Assembly: GCA_903844645.1 (NCBI GenBank)
Contig: CAIMUP010000001.1
Location: 22,858 to 86,857, forward strand
DNA length: 64,000 nucleotides
Source: an uncultured Bacteroidota bacterium
GTDB taxonomy: Bacteria; Bacteroidota; Bacteroidia; AKYH767-A; JABDAW01
Direction: 5' to 3'
In this document: in pieces, positions 17,362 through 27,268 of the stretch
Position numbering within the stretch: position 1 is the first letter of the stretch
Layout: every line of letters begins with the position of its first letter
The notes under the pieces: generated by a model
What the model was told of the DNA's origin: nothing
Databases searched by the model: none
Seen by the model: the letters and a program-made list of their open reading frames with translations, nothing else
Made by a program: the position numbers and the translations under genes

Positions 17362-17763
17362 ATGGCACAACAAAAAACAGGCGCAGCAGCTAAGCCTAAG
17401 AAAAGAAATGTTAAGATTGATGCAATCGGAGAAGCTCATATCAATGCGACTTTTAATAACATCATTATCTCTCTTACAAATATGTCAGGACAAGTAATTT
17501 CTTGGGCATCTGCTGGTAAAATGGGATTTAAAGGATCGAAAAAGAACACACCTTATGCCGCTCAAATGGCTGCAACTGAATGTTCAAAAACCGCACATGA
17601 CTTAGGTCTTCGCAGGGTGAAAGTTTATGTGAAAGGACCTGGTGCAGGAAGAGATTCTGCTATCAGGACTATTCATAGTGCAGGTATTGAGGTAATGGAA
17701 ATTATTGATATAACCCCAATTCCTCACAACGGATGTCGCCCTCCAAAAAGAAGAAGGGTTTAA
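17362..17763 (+). CDS. rpsK: 30S ribosomal protein S11
   Basis: A 133-residue platform protein near the mRNA exit. Core signatures [40 protein letters not shown] and the end [17 protein letters not shown] are complete. The N-terminus has a short Lys/Gln/Ala extension. Confidence 0.98.
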   Translation: MAQQKTGAAAKPKKRNVKIDAIGEAHINATFNNIIISLTNMSGQVISWASAGKMGFKGSKKNTPYAAQMAATECSKTAHDLGLRRVKVYVKGPGAGRDSAIRTIHSAGIEVMEIIDITPIPHNGCRPPKRRRV

Positions 17764-17811
17764 ATTATTCCGAATTATAAATAGTAAACAAAAAAATAAT
17801 ATATCAAATAA

Positions 17812-18417
17812 ATGGCAAGATACATAGGACCAAAGTCGAGAATTGCAAGGAAATTCAGGGAACCAATTTATGGTCCCGATAAATATTTAGAGAAGAAAAA
17901 ATATCCTCCTGGACAACACGGACCAACCAAAAGAAAGGGTAAACAATCGGAATACTCTGTTCAGTTGATGGAGAAGCAAAAGGTGAAATATACTTATGGT
18001 ATTTTAGAAAAGCAATTCGCGAATCTATTTCATAAGGCTTCGAGGAAATCCGGAATTACCGGTGAAAATTTATTGCAGTTGATCGAAGCGCGATTGGATA
18101 ATGTGGTTTTCAGAATGGGGATTGCTCCCACCCGCGATGGTGCTCGCCAATTGGTTTCTCATCGTCATATTATTGTTAACGGAAAGGTAGTAAATATTGC
18201 TTCTTACACTGTGAAAGAAGGAGATATTATTGGGGTAAGAGAGCGTTCAAAATCTCTTGAAACAATCACTAATTCTTTGTTTGGCAGAAGTCATAAATAT
18301 CCTTGGATAGAATGGGATAACCAGACAATGAGTGGTAAATTTGTTTCTTTGCCAAGCAGAGATCAGATTCCTGAAAATATTAAAGAGCAGTTGATTGTGG
18401 AGTTGTATTCTAAATAA
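17812..18417 (+). CDS. rpsD: 30S ribosomal protein S4
   Basis: A 201-residue primary 16S rRNA binder. The N-terminal region ([20 protein letters not shown]) lacks the Cys zinc site found in some S4 proteins. The S4 RNA-binding domain covers about residues 92-155 ([37 protein letters not shown]). It lies 48 bp after rpsK and 78 bp before rpoA. Confidence 0.98.
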   Translation: MARYIGPKSRIARKFREPIYGPDKYLEKKKYPPGQHGPTKRKGKQSEYSVQLMEKQKVKYTYGILEKQFANLFHKASRKSGITGENLLQLIEARLDNVVFRMGIAPTRDGARQLVSHRHIIVNGKVVNIASYTVKEGDIIGVRERSKSLETITNSLFGRSHKYPWIEWDNQTMSGKFVSLPSRDQIPENIKEQLIVELYSK

Positions 18418-18495
18418 TTGAGTTTCTTTTATAGTCAAAACAAACTTTCGAAGAACCCTAAATAAGTAAATAAAAATAAATAATAAATTAAGAAG

Positions 18496-19479
18496 ATGGC
18501 GATATTAAATTTTCAAAAACCGGATAAGGTGATTATGAATTCAGCGAATGACACATTTGGTCAGTTTGAATTTAGACCCTTAGAGCCAGGATACGGAATT
18601 ACAATTGGCAATGCACTTAGAAGAATTTTACTTTCTTCATTAGACGGTTATGCTATTACTACTTTAAAAATCGAAGGTATTGATCATGAATTTTCTACCA
18701 TCGAGGGGGTAGTGGAGGATGTGACTGAAATAGTTTTAAATTTAAAACAAGTCAGATTTAAAAAACAATTGGAGGGTGAATCTGAAGAGATTTCTTTCGT
18801 AATTTCGGGTAAAGATAAGTTTACGGCTGGCGATATTGGCGGACATCTGGGGAATTTTGAAGTCCTGAATCACGATTTAGTGATTTGCCACATGGAGCAA
18901 AAGGTGAAATTAAAAATGACCATTACCATAGAAAAAGGTCGTGGATATGTGCCTGCGGAAGAAAATAAACCTAAGACTCCGGTCATCGGGTTGATTCCTG
19001 TGGATTCAATTTATACTCCTATTCGGAATGTGAAATTCACGGTGGAGAATTACAGGGTTGCGCAAAAGACGGATTACGAAAAATTGTTGTTGGATATTAC
19101 CACTGATGGTTCTATCTCGCCAAGGGATGCCTTGAAGGATGCTGCCGAAATCTTGATCAAACATTTCATCCTGTTTTCTGATGAAAATATTGCTTTTGAA
19201 CTCCCTAAAAAGGCTTCGAGTGATGATTCGGAAGAGGGCAGTTCTACAACCAAAGGCTTGTTGAGAATGAAATTGGCTGACATGGATTTGTCTGTGAGGG
19301 CACAAAATGTGTTGAAGGCGGCTGATGTAGAAACGCTTGCCGATTTGGTTTCTTTCTCTAAGAACGATTTGTTGAAGTTCAGAAGTTTTGGAAAGAAATC
19401 AATGACCGAATTGGAGGAACTATTGGTCTCCAAGGGTTTGAAATTCAAGAACGATTCCTCCAGTAAAAAATTAAAATAA
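18496..19479 (+). CDS. rpoA: RNA polymerase alpha subunit
   Basis: A 327-residue protein. The N-terminal dimerisation domain ([40 protein letters not shown]) assembles the polymerase; an acidic linker ([11 protein letters not shown]) leads to the C-terminal domain (about 250-325; [39 protein letters not shown]), which contacts UP elements and activators. Full length, 24 bp before rplQ. Confidence 0.98.
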   Translation: MAILNFQKPDKVIMNSANDTFGQFEFRPLEPGYGITIGNALRRILLSSLDGYAITTLKIEGIDHEFSTIEGVVEDVTEIVLNLKQVRFKKQLEGESEEISFVISGKDKFTAGDIGGHLGNFEVLNHDLVICHMEQKVKLKMTITIEKGRGYVPAEENKPKTPVIGLIPVDSIYTPIRNVKFTVENYRVAQKTDYEKLLLDITTDGSISPRDALKDAAEILIKHFILFSDENIAFELPKKASSDDSEEGSSTTKGLLRMKLADMDLSVRAQNVLKAADVETLADLVSFSKNDLLKFRSFGKKSMTELEELLVSKGLKFKNDSSSKKLK

Positions 19480-19503
19480 AAGACTATTAAATAAAAGAAG
19501 ACA

Positions 19504-20001
19504 ATGAGACACGGAAAGAAATTTAATCATTTAAGCAGAACGGCTCCTCACAGGAGTGCGATGCTATCGAATATGGCGGCATCGTTGATTCTGCATAAAA
19601 GGATTACGACGACCTTGGCGAAGGCGAAGGCTTTGAGGAAGTATGTGGAGCCATTAATTACGAAATCGAAGACGGACGATACGCATAACCGCAGAATGGT
19701 GTTCAGCGAACTGCAAAATAAATTTGCCGTTACGGAATTATTCAAGGAAATTTCGGTGAAGATTATGGACCGTCCGGGGGGCTATACCCGTATCCTGAAA
19801 AAAGGTCAGCGATTGGGCGATAATGCTTCGATGGCGATGATCGAATTGGTGGATTATAACGAAACCTATGTATCTGAAAGCAAGAAAAAAGGTGCGAAAA
19901 CTTCTCGTAGAAAGAGAGGGTCTGGCGCATCGAAAAAGGAAAGTGGCGCAGCGGCTAATGATGCTGCTAACGAAGTGGAAGATACTGACGATACGGAATA
20001 A
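19504..20001 (+). CDS. rplQ: 50S ribosomal protein L17 with C-terminal extension
   Basis: A 165-residue L17. The conserved core ([40 protein letters not shown]) ends near residue 118. The remaining about 45 residues are a low-complexity tail, first basic ([20 protein letters not shown]), then acidic ([11 protein letters not shown]), longer than in E. coli. It is the last gene of the block; a strong terminator follows. Confidence 0.97.
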   Translation: MRHGKKFNHLSRTAPHRSAMLSNMAASLILHKRITTTLAKAKALRKYVEPLITKSKTDDTHNRRMVFSELQNKFAVTELFKEISVKIMDRPGGYTRILKKGQRLGDNASMAMIELVDYNETYVSESKKKGAKTSRRKRGSGASKKESGAAANDAANEVEDTDDTE

Positions 20002-20025
20002 CACTTCTCCATACTAAAAAAGGAG

Positions 20026-20068
20026 ATGTCCCGATGGTGTTTTTGAACTCATCGGGACATTTTTTTTG
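20026..20068 (+). terminator. intrinsic terminator of the ribosomal block
   Basis: Stem ATGTCCCGAT (20026-20035) with ATCGGGACAT (20051-20060), 15-nt loop, followed by eight T. Confidence 0.92.
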
Positions 20069-20114
20069 GGGATAAAACAAGAAATGCTCATATAAAATGA
20101 ATACAATAAACGGT

Positions 20115-20323
20115 CTTGCGACTATTTTAGCCTCTCGTGTGTCTATTTTTGATACTCGTGTATCTATTTTTGCTTTTCAGGTGTCTATTATTGCTTCTCG
20201 GGTATCTATTTTTGTTTTTTTGTATCTATTATTGCTTCTCGGGTATCTATTATTGCTTTTCGTGTATCTATTATAGCTTTTCGTGTATCTATTATAGCTT
20301 TTCGTGTATCTATTATTGCCTCT
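20115..20323. repeat. 21-bp tandem array D, 10 units
   Basis: Ten units (nine of 21 bp, one of 20) built on CGTGTATCTATTATTGC. Some units contain the short palindrome CTATTATAG; overall symmetry is weaker than in other arrays. It lies between the rplQ terminator and the orphan gene at 20440, completing a third array-plus-orphan module around the ribosomal block. Confidence 0.88.
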
Positions 20324-20439
20324 CGTAGGTTTATTTCGGGTATTGCTGTGCATATTTTGACTAATGTTGTACACATTCCCAATCTTAGTGTAAATAATTC
20401 CATTAAATATAAATTTATAACCATTAAATACTATTAATC

Positions 20440-21342
20440 ATGACTGACGAACAACAACTCCGCTACGCCGCCGACCAACGCGCCAAGCAATTTTGCATTG
20501 ACCATAATGGGGCATTAATCGCATTGGAAGAATATGCCGCCGAAAAAACCAATTTCGATGCCGAAATGCTGGCATTGGCGAATGCCCTCGAAAAACAGGG
20601 TGTCGAAATTGTGGCGATAGCTGCCGATAAAAAGGTGGATAAAAAAACGATGGGCGATGCCATCATTAAATATGCCCTCCGCGGGAGCGTGAAGGCGCAT
20701 CAGTTGGGCAACCTGTCCCTCGAACTCGGATTGAGCCACCCGGTAACTTATATTACTGAAACCGATGACCAAACCGCCATCACCCGATCTACCGCTATGA
20801 AAAAATTAATGAAAGACAACATCGGAATTTTGACCAATCTCATAAATGCAAATATCCTCGAAATGGAAGGCGCCATCACCGAATTCACCAATGAAAAAAA
20901 TAAACCAAAGCAAGCCATCGAAGTAAAAAAAGCCACCGGAACGGACCTCATCGGACCTCTTTTAGATGAAATAGATGTGCCTCGGGACAACATCGGCAAG
21001 CTGGTACATTCGTATTTACCGACATTGGCAGACGAGTGGGATCGGGTAACGAAAGTCGGCAGTGGGACAGGCGTTCGCCACCTTCGAATGATTGTCATTT
21101 ACACCGATTTCGCGACCGGAGTACATCTCGTACATGTTCACGGATCGCTTGCCGGAGCCGAGCCACCGCCAATCATAAAATACAGCACCAAAACCGGCAA
21201 TTTGCGGGTAAAAGATGTGGCGAATGGCAATTATATTTTGACTTCCACCTTCCCCGGCTACACTCCCGATGTCCAATCCAACATCGGTCTCGAAGCCGAT
21301 AAATTAGTGCGCCTCGAGATAAAATTACACAAGATAGTTTAA
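20440..21342 (+). CDS. orphan protein (300 aa) after array D
   Basis: I do not recognise this protein. Residues 1-200 look like a long helical bundle (AADQRAKQFCIDHNGALIAL, ALANALEKQGVEIVAIAADK, MKDNIGILTNLINANILEME). From about residue 205 it becomes beta-rich (HLRMIVIYTDFATGVHLVHV, LRVKDVANGNYILTSTFPGY), similar to a carboxypeptidase-regulatory or Ig-like domain. No signal peptide, so presumably cytoplasmic. It is a single gene bounded by array D and a terminator. Its helical N-half plus beta C-half architecture recurs in the orphan proteins at 49582 and 56251, though I see no clear sequence identity. Confidence 0.8.
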   Translation: MTDEQQLRYAADQRAKQFCIDHNGALIALEEYAAEKTNFDAEMLALANALEKQGVEIVAIAADKKVDKKTMGDAIIKYALRGSVKAHQLGNLSLELGLSHPVTYITETDDQTAITRSTAMKKLMKDNIGILTNLINANILEMEGAITEFTNEKNKPKQAIEVKKATGTDLIGPLLDEIDVPRDNIGKLVHSYLPTLADEWDRVTKVGSGTGVRHLRMIVIYTDFATGVHLVHVHGSLAGAEPPPIIKYSTKTGNLRVKDVANGNYILTSTFPGYTPDVQSNIGLEADKLVRLEIKLHKIV

Positions 21343-21359
21343 GGTTTAAAGTTTAAGGT

Positions 21360-21388
21360 CCTCTCGCGAAAGCGAGGGGATTTTTTTT
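21360..21388 (+). terminator. intrinsic terminator after the orphan gene
   Basis: Stem CCTCTCGC / GCGAGGGG with a GAAA tetraloop (21360-21379), one T-G wobble, then A and eight T. Confidence 0.92.
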
Positions 21389-21527
21389 GATGACTTTAAT
21401 GTTAAATGATAGGGAAAGGTTAGGTTTAGAGATTAATAATTCCGTTCTTTGCAGCCTGAACAATACGGGGCTTTGCCGAGATTAGAATTTGATAAATAAT
21501 AAACAAAAATTATATAAAATTAAAAGT

Positions 21528-24500
21528 ATGAAAAGAATTACAAAAATCGTTAAATCCTTCCCAGCACTTGGTGGTAAAATGCTGATGATTGCCCTATTCC
21601 TTTCCTTGTATGGGCTGCATGTACAAGGCGCAGATTTATACGCAGTATCGCGTAACGGTCCTACTCTTTATTCTTATGATACAGTTACCTGGTCACAAAC
21701 CAATTCTGTTACATTAACATCAACGAGTTATACTATCAATTGGGGCTTAGGATTAACCTATAATCCTCAAAACGGAAAGTACTATGCTATTTTAGTAACG
21801 GGTTCTGGCAGAAGATTAGTAACTGTGGTACCATCTACCGGAGTATGTACAGATATTGGAGCCCCACCAGGTGGTCTCTCGAGCATCACTTTTGCACCGA
21901 ACGGAAGATTGTTTGGGGTAACAGGTACTGATGCCGGACATTCGCTTTATAAAATCAACCCTTCAAATGCAAGTGCAACATCGGTAGCAACATTAACCAA
22001 TGGTCTTGCTGGACAAATCATTGCGTTTAATCCCGATGATGGATACCTTTATCATTGGACATATCAAGTTTTTGAAAAGATAGATACCGTAGGATACGTT
22101 AGTACTTCGATATCAATGTCAGGAAACTATACTGATTTAAACGAGCCTTTTGGTGCAGTATATAAGGGCAATGGATCCTTTATTGTAAATGATTACAATA
22201 ATTTAGAAATGACATTGACTACTAATGGTGTTGGCTCAAATGAGCATAGTTTGGGCTTTGGTAGTTTAAGAGGATTTGCCTTCAATTTCTATATAAACAC
22301 GCTGACCCCTGCTTCTCAAACTATCTGTAGTGGAAGTGCGATATCGAATATTACCATGTCTCCGGCATTATTTCCTTCTTCATCAAATTTAGGAGGTTTT
22401 GGTACAAATCAGTATCTGACAGTAGATAATTCAGGCTACTATTTCGATATTGCCAATGTATCTAATCAGGCAATAAAAATTCTTTCCATTCCGGTAGAGA
22501 TGGTAACAAGGAATGGTTTATTTACAACAACAAATTGTGGTTTCACAATATATGAAACGACCACAGCCACCACATCTACTACTGTTGCAACCAATTCAGG
22601 TGCATGGAGTGCAGTTGTTACTGCTACTTTGCCATTCCATTCAGGTCCACCCGGCTCAACGATTTTCACTAATTATCCGGTTAATTTAATTTTTCAAGCC
22701 GGAGAGTCCCATGGATTTTATATTAAATGCAACACGGCAAATTTTTCAACTGGATTTTCACAAAGCGGTACCTATTCAGAACCTCTAACTGACGGAGTCC
22801 TAAAAATAAGTAATCAATGGCAATCAAATGGTAGTTTTTCAACTAATAATTCAGCTGGCGGATTAATGGGATTTGTAATCTATAAAGGCGGAACATCGGG
22901 TTCAAACTGGACCCGGACCAATACTACTAATATAACCGGAACTACTAATGCAGGAAATTCATCAAGCAGTACCTACCCCATCCATGGGACGCTTACTAAT
23001 AATACAACAACACCACAAACAACCACTTATTCTGTCACCCTGACCGATATTAATGGCAATACTTCCACTACCGCAGCATCGGTGACGGTCAATCCCCTCC
23101 CTAATGCAGGCATCACAGGAGGATCAACACAATGTACTCCGGCATCACTAACAGCAAGTGGCGGAACCAGTTATTTATGGTCGAATGGAGCTACTACTGC
23201 TACGGTTTCTTTAACCACCAGCGGAACCTATACTGTAACCGTTGCAGCGAATAGTTGCTCGGCATCCACATCACAAACGATTACTGTTGCAGGTCCACCT
23301 ACTATTACTTCCTTCGCACCATCATCCGGTAATGTGGGGACATCGGTTGTTATCACCGGCACGAATTTCAATGCTACTCCATCGAATAATATTGTTTACT
23401 TCGGAGCTGTGAAAGCCGTTGTTACTGCGGCATCCGCTACATCATTGACAGCTACTGTGCCTGCCGGAAGTACTTATGATTATATCACTGTGAAGAACGG
23501 TTGCAACTATACCGGATATTCTAAATTGAAGTTTAATCCGACATTTAATTGTGGAGGAATAGCAGGGAGATCGTTTGCTTCTCCTGTTACTTATTCATCA
23601 ACATTTAATGGAACAGGAGAACAAGCTGTGGCTGCTGTGGATTTGGATGGAGATGGCAAACCGGAAATGATTTCAAGTCATTATAATTATTCCACACATG
23701 GCGGTTTATCAGTATATCTGAATACCGCGACGCTGGGCGTTATTGATAACAATACGTTTGCCTCACAGTTTGATATTCAAGTGCCATTGTCTGGAGGGAA
23801 TATCAAGATCGGAGATTTGAATTCGGATGGGAAGAAGGATTTTGTGGTGGCAAATTATGCTACCAATCAAATAACCATCATTCAGAATAACAGCACTACC
23901 GGAAACCTTGTTTTTGGTACGCCTATCAACTTTTCGAGTAATTATAATATGAATGGAATCACGATAAATGATTTCGATGGAGATGGTAAAGTTGATTTCA
24001 TAGCGACCTCTGCGAATGTGAATAATATTTCTGTTTATAGAAATGTTTCTTCTTCCTCTACATTAGATGGAAGTTCATTTTATCAAGCTGACATTACTAT
24101 CACCGGCGTTTCCTCTCTTTGGGATATTGCTTCGGGAGATATTGATGGCGATGGCAAGGCGGATCTGGCTATTTCTGCGGGAAATGGAACTACTTATATT
24201 TTGTTGAATACTTCGAATGGGAGTATTTCTTTTGCTGCTCCTTTCACGATTACAACCAGTAGCAGTTTAGGTGGTATCGAATTGGTTGATATGAATAATG
24301 ATGGGAAGTTGGATATTGTAGAGAATTATAATGGACAGGCAGAGTTTATAAAAAATACAAGCGGTGTTGGTACTTTATCATTTGATAGTCCTGTGTTATT
24401 AAATATTGCTGCAAGTCGCAGTACTTTTATTGCAGCGGGAGATATTAATGGCGACGGGAAAGTTGATTTAGTTTATCCGAATTACTTTTCGAATTTAATA

Positions 24501-26090
24501 GATGTCGTTTCTAATTCTACCAACGGCACCAGCATCACAACAACTTTTGATACCGCATTTGCATTGAGTGGTAATCCTAATGGAGTCTTTTTATGTGATA
24601 TTGATGGGGATGGTAAACCAGAATTAATAGCTAATTCATGGAATGTTGAAGCTATTAATGTTTATAAGAATATTTCGAATCTGATACCAACAATCTCACC
24701 AACTTCTCCAGTATCAATTTGTACCGGAAGCAGTACCACTTTGACCGCAGGGAGTGGATATAGCAGCTATCTATGGAGTAATAGTGCAACTACGCAATCC
24801 ATAACAGTATCTGCTTCGGGTACTTATTCTGTTCAGGTAAATGGATGTTCGGGAACAGCCTCCCAGGTTGTTACTGTTAATCCGCTTCCTACTCCGAGTA
24901 TCAGTGGTACTAATCCTTACTGTGCTCATTTATCATCAACCACATTAAATGCAGGTTCATATAATTCTTACCTCTGGACTGGAGGTGCAACAACTCAAAC
25001 GATAGCAGTATCTGCGGGTACATATACTGTAACCGTTACCGATGCTAATACTTGCACAAGTGCAACATCAGTTGTTGTAACCACGATGCTTTGTAATACT
25101 GTTTCTTGTGCAATGGGTACTACTACATTCTGTGCTGGAGCTACTTCTTCAGTTGATTATACAATCATAGGAACTTACAATGCAGGCAATATCTTTACTG
25201 CACAATTGAGTGATGCCAGTGGAAGTTTCGCAAGCCCGACAAGCATCGGTTCAGTAACATCTACATCGGCTGGTAGTATTTCAATATCTATCCCAAGCAA
25301 TGCTGTAGGAACGGGATACAGAGTACGAGTTAATTCAAGTAATCCTGCAGTAACAGGTGCAAATAACGGAACTGATATTATTGTTTATTCTAATCCTTTT
25401 GCAAGCATAGGTTCCCATATTGATGTGAATTGTTTTGGTAATGCGAATGGATTATTATCTGTAGATGCTGCTGGTGGTGGTGGAAGTTTTACATACCTCT
25501 GGTCTCTTAATTCTTCGACATCAACATTTATAACCAGCCTTGTGGCAGGTACTTATTCGGTTACGGTTACAGATAATCATGGTTGTACTTCTACAACATC
25601 TGCTATCGTTACACAACCGAGTTTATTGACTACATCTTCATCAAGCGGTACGATTAATTGTTATGGACAATCAACATCGGTAACTATTAATGCAAGTGGT
25701 GGCTCAACAGCCTATACTGGTACGGGAGTAGTTTCTAATGTAACAGCCGGAACTTATACCTACACCGTTTCTGATGCTCATGGGTGTACTGCTTCGACAT
25801 CGTTAACTATAACGCAGCCTGTGTTGGGAACTTTCGGTTCATCAAATGTAAATCCAGCGTGCAACGGAGCTGCAACAGGTAGCATCGGGGTTACGAATTT
25901 AACAGGGGGAACCGGATTGAAAACGTATTCTAACAATGGTGGTTCATCCTTTCAATTATCCAATAGCTTTACAGGGCTTTCGGTAGGAACTTATTCCATG
26001 GAAGTAACTTATGGCAGCGGATGTACTTCGACTTTTAATGTTGTGCTCTCTCAACCGACCACCAATATCTTCACCACCACTTACGAATAA
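21528..26090 (+). CDS. giant T9SS surface protein, N-terminal 1520 residues (frameshifted at its end)
   Basis: A secreted adhesin-like protein. ATG at 21528 is chosen (MKRITKIVKSF; the frame extends to a TTG at 21489). A signal peptide ends near QGADLY. Next comes a propeller-like region (about 35-270), Ig-like segments (SYLWSNGATTATVSLTTSGT), an IPT/TIG domain (ITSFAPSSGNVGTSVVITG), and a seven-fold run of calcium-binding FG-GAP/VCBS repeats (DLDGDGKPE, DLNSDGKKD, DFDGDGKVD, DIDGDGKAD, DMNNDGKLD, DINGDGKVD, DIDGDGKPE). More Ig-like and SprB-type repeats follow. The frame stops at 26090 in mid-repeat, and the rest continues in the next frame (next entry), so the gene is 21528-26817 with one indel near 26081-26086. 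Confidence 0.88.
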   Translation: MKRITKIVKSFPALGGKMLMIALFLSLYGLHVQGADLYAVSRNGPTLYSYDTVTWSQTNSVTLTSTSYTINWGLGLTYNPQNGKYYAILVTGSGRRLVTVVPSTGVCTDIGAPPGGLSSITFAPNGRLFGVTGTDAGHSLYKINPSNASATSVATLTNGLAGQIIAFNPDDGYLYHWTYQVFEKIDTVGYVSTSISMSGNYTDLNEPFGAVYKGNGSFIVNDYNNLEMTLTTNGVGSNEHSLGFGSLRGFAFNFYINTLTPASQTICSGSAISNITMSPALFPSSSNLGGFGTNQYLTVDNSGYYFDIANVSNQAIKILSIPVEMVTRNGLFTTTNCGFTIYETTTATTSTTVATNSGAWSAVVTATLPFHSGPPGSTIFTNYPVNLIFQAGESHGFYIKCNTANFSTGFSQSGTYSEPLTDGVLKISNQWQSNGSFSTNNSAGGLMGFVIYKGGTSGSNWTRTNTTNITGTTNAGNSSSSTYPIHGTLTNNTTTPQTTTYSVTLTDINGNTSTTAASVTVNPLPNAGITGGSTQCTPASLTASGGTSYLWSNGATTATVSLTTSGTYTVTVAANSCSASTSQTITVAGPPTITSFAPSSGNVGTSVVITGTNFNATPSNNIVYFGAVKAVVTAASATSLTATVPAGSTYDYITVKNGCNYTGYSKLKFNPTFNCGGIAGRSFASPVTYSSTFNGTGEQAVAAVDLDGDGKPEMISSHYNYSTHGGLSVYLNTATLGVIDNNTFASQFDIQVPLSGGNIKIGDLNSDGKKDFVVANYATNQITIIQNNSTTGNLVFGTPINFSSNYNMNGITINDFDGDGKVDFIATSANVNNISVYRNVSSSSTLDGSSFYQADITITGVSSLWDIASGDIDGDGKADLAISAGNGTTYILLNTSNGSISFAAPFTITTSSSLGGIELVDMNNDGKLDIVENYNGQAEFIKNTSGVGTLSFDSPVLLNIAASRSTFIAAGDINGDGKVDLVYPNYFSNLIDVVSNSTNGTSITTTFDTAFALSGNPNGVFLCDIDGDGKPELIANSWNVEAINVYKNISNLIPTISPTSPVSICTGSSTTLTAGSGYSSYLWSNSATTQSITVSASGTYSVQVNGCSGTASQVVTVNPLPTPSISGTNPYCAHLSSTTLNAGSYNSYLWTGGATTQTIAVSAGTYTVTVTDANTCTSATSVVVTTMLCNTVSCAMGTTTFCAGATSSVDYTIIGTYNAGNIFTAQLSDASGSFASPTSIGSVTSTSAGSISISIPSNAVGTGYRVRVNSSNPAVTGANNGTDIIVYSNPFASIGSHIDVNCFGNANGLLSVDAAGGGGSFTYLWSLNSSTSTFITSLVAGTYSVTVTDNHGCTSTTSAIVTQPSLLTTSSSSGTINCYGQSTSVTINASGGSTAYTGTGVVSNVTAGTYTYTVSDAHGCTASTSLTITQPVLGTFGSSNVNPACNGAATGSIGVTNLTGGTGLKTYSNNGGSSFQLSNSFTGLSVGTYSMEVTYGSGCTSTFNVVLSQPTTNIFTTTYE

Positions 26091-26817
26091 CACGACCTGT
26101 ACTTCTGCTGCACAGGGAAGTATTGCCGTAACCGCATCGGGAGGTACGGGTACGAAAGTTTATTCTAAAGATAATGGAACAACCTACCAAGGGGCATCGT
26201 TATTCAGTGCGTTGGCGAATGGGACTTATACCGTGATGACCAAGGATGCGAATGGTTGTTTGAGCGGCACCTCTTCTTATACAATCATCACTTCTGGCGG
26301 CATTTCATTCACTACCACAATTGTCAACCCGAATCCTTGTTTAACAGGGGCTAATGGTAAGATTACGGTACTTGCCTCTGGCGGTTCAGGATATTTCAAT
26401 TATTCAAAAGATGGAGGCAGCACCTGGCAATCATCCAATGTATTCACCGCGTTGCATCATGGAACATTTTCGATGCAAGTGAGGGATGTATTAGGATGTA
26501 TATCCGGCATTTCGGTGATCGTCGTGGGTCCTGCTTGCCGCGAGGAAAGCATAACGACCAATTCATCTTATTCATTCTCCATTTATCCAAACCCGGCGAC
26601 CAACCAAGCGACGGTTGTATTTAATTCATCAACCGAAGAAAAATACACGGTAACGATGATAGACGTAATGGGTAGAACGGTGATTAATTCCACAAATACC
26701 GCCGTAGTTGGCGAGAATCAAATCCAGATAAATCTTTCCAACATCGCCAAAGGGATTTATTCTATTATCCTCCAAAAGGGCGATGGTATGATGCAGCAAA
26801 AGATCGTTGTGGAATAA
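26011..26817 (+). CDS. giant T9SS surface protein, C-terminal part with sorting domain
   Basis: Continuation of the preceding gene. If one T near 26083 is skipped, ...NIFTTT joins TNNTTCTSAAQGSIAV without a break, restoring a SprB-type repeat; the first about 25 codons of this frame are therefore not real. Two further SprB-like repeats (GGTGTKVYSKDNGTTYQGAS, GGSGYFNYSKDGGSTWQSSN) precede a complete type A T9SS sorting domain (YSFSIYPNPATNQATVVF ... GIYSIILQKGDGMMQQKIVV). This shows outer-membrane export by the type IX system. Followed by an intrinsic terminator. Confidence 0.85.
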   Translation: MAADVLRLLMLCSLNRPPISSPPLTNNTTCTSAAQGSIAVTASGGTGTKVYSKDNGTTYQGASLFSALANGTYTVMTKDANGCLSGTSSYTIITSGGISFTTTIVNPNPCLTGANGKITVLASGGSGYFNYSKDGGSTWQSSNVFTALHHGTFSMQVRDVLGCISGISVIVVGPACREESITTNSSYSFSIYPNPATNQATVVFNSSTEEKYTVTMIDVMGRTVINSTNTAVVGENQIQINLSNIAKGIYSIILQKGDGMMQQKIVVE

Positions 26818-26842
26818 GTTATTTCATTTCATAAAACAAGAA

Positions 26843-26869
26843 AGCCTCACATTTTGTGGGGCTTTTTTT
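26843..26869 (+). terminator. intrinsic terminator after the giant T9SS gene
   Basis: Stem AGCCTCACA (26843-26851) with TGTGGGGCT (26855-26863), one wobble, three-nt loop, then a T run. Confidence 0.85.
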
Positions 26870-26910
26870 ATGCACCTTCCCAAACCCATTCCCACCTCTT
26901 TTAATGGAAA

Positions 26911-27120
26911 GATAGCGAACTTCCTTTTAAAGATAACGACCTTCCTTTTAAAGATAACGAACTTCCATTTAAAGATAACGACCTTCCTTTTAAAGATAAC
27001 GAACTTCCATTTAAAGATAACGAACTTCCATTTAAAGATAACGAACTTCCTTTTAAAGATAACGAACTTCCATTTAAAGATAGCGAACTTCCTTTTAAAG
27101 ATAGCGACCTTTCATTGGAA
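26911..27120. repeat. 21-bp tandem array E, 10 exact units
   Basis: Ten units of exactly 21 bp (210 bp) between two convergent giant T9SS genes. Core GATAACGAACTTCC plus CTTTTAAAG or CATTTAAAG; CTTTTAAAG is palindromic. Position 9 of the unit alternates A/C and position 15 alternates T/A in a shuffled pattern, suggesting unit-wise duplication. The remaining 148 bp to the next gene hold nothing recognisable. Confidence 0.92.
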
Positions 27121-27268
27121 TATGTCTCCGCCGGATTTTTTTGCCTCCCCAAAAACTCCCATTCCCCGTTATAAAACCGGAATTTCGGGGAATCGGAGGG
27201 GGAGGGTGGTGGAGGAGTCCTCGAGAGGGGGTGTTGAGGATTAAATTTTATTAAATACCACAGAAAGA

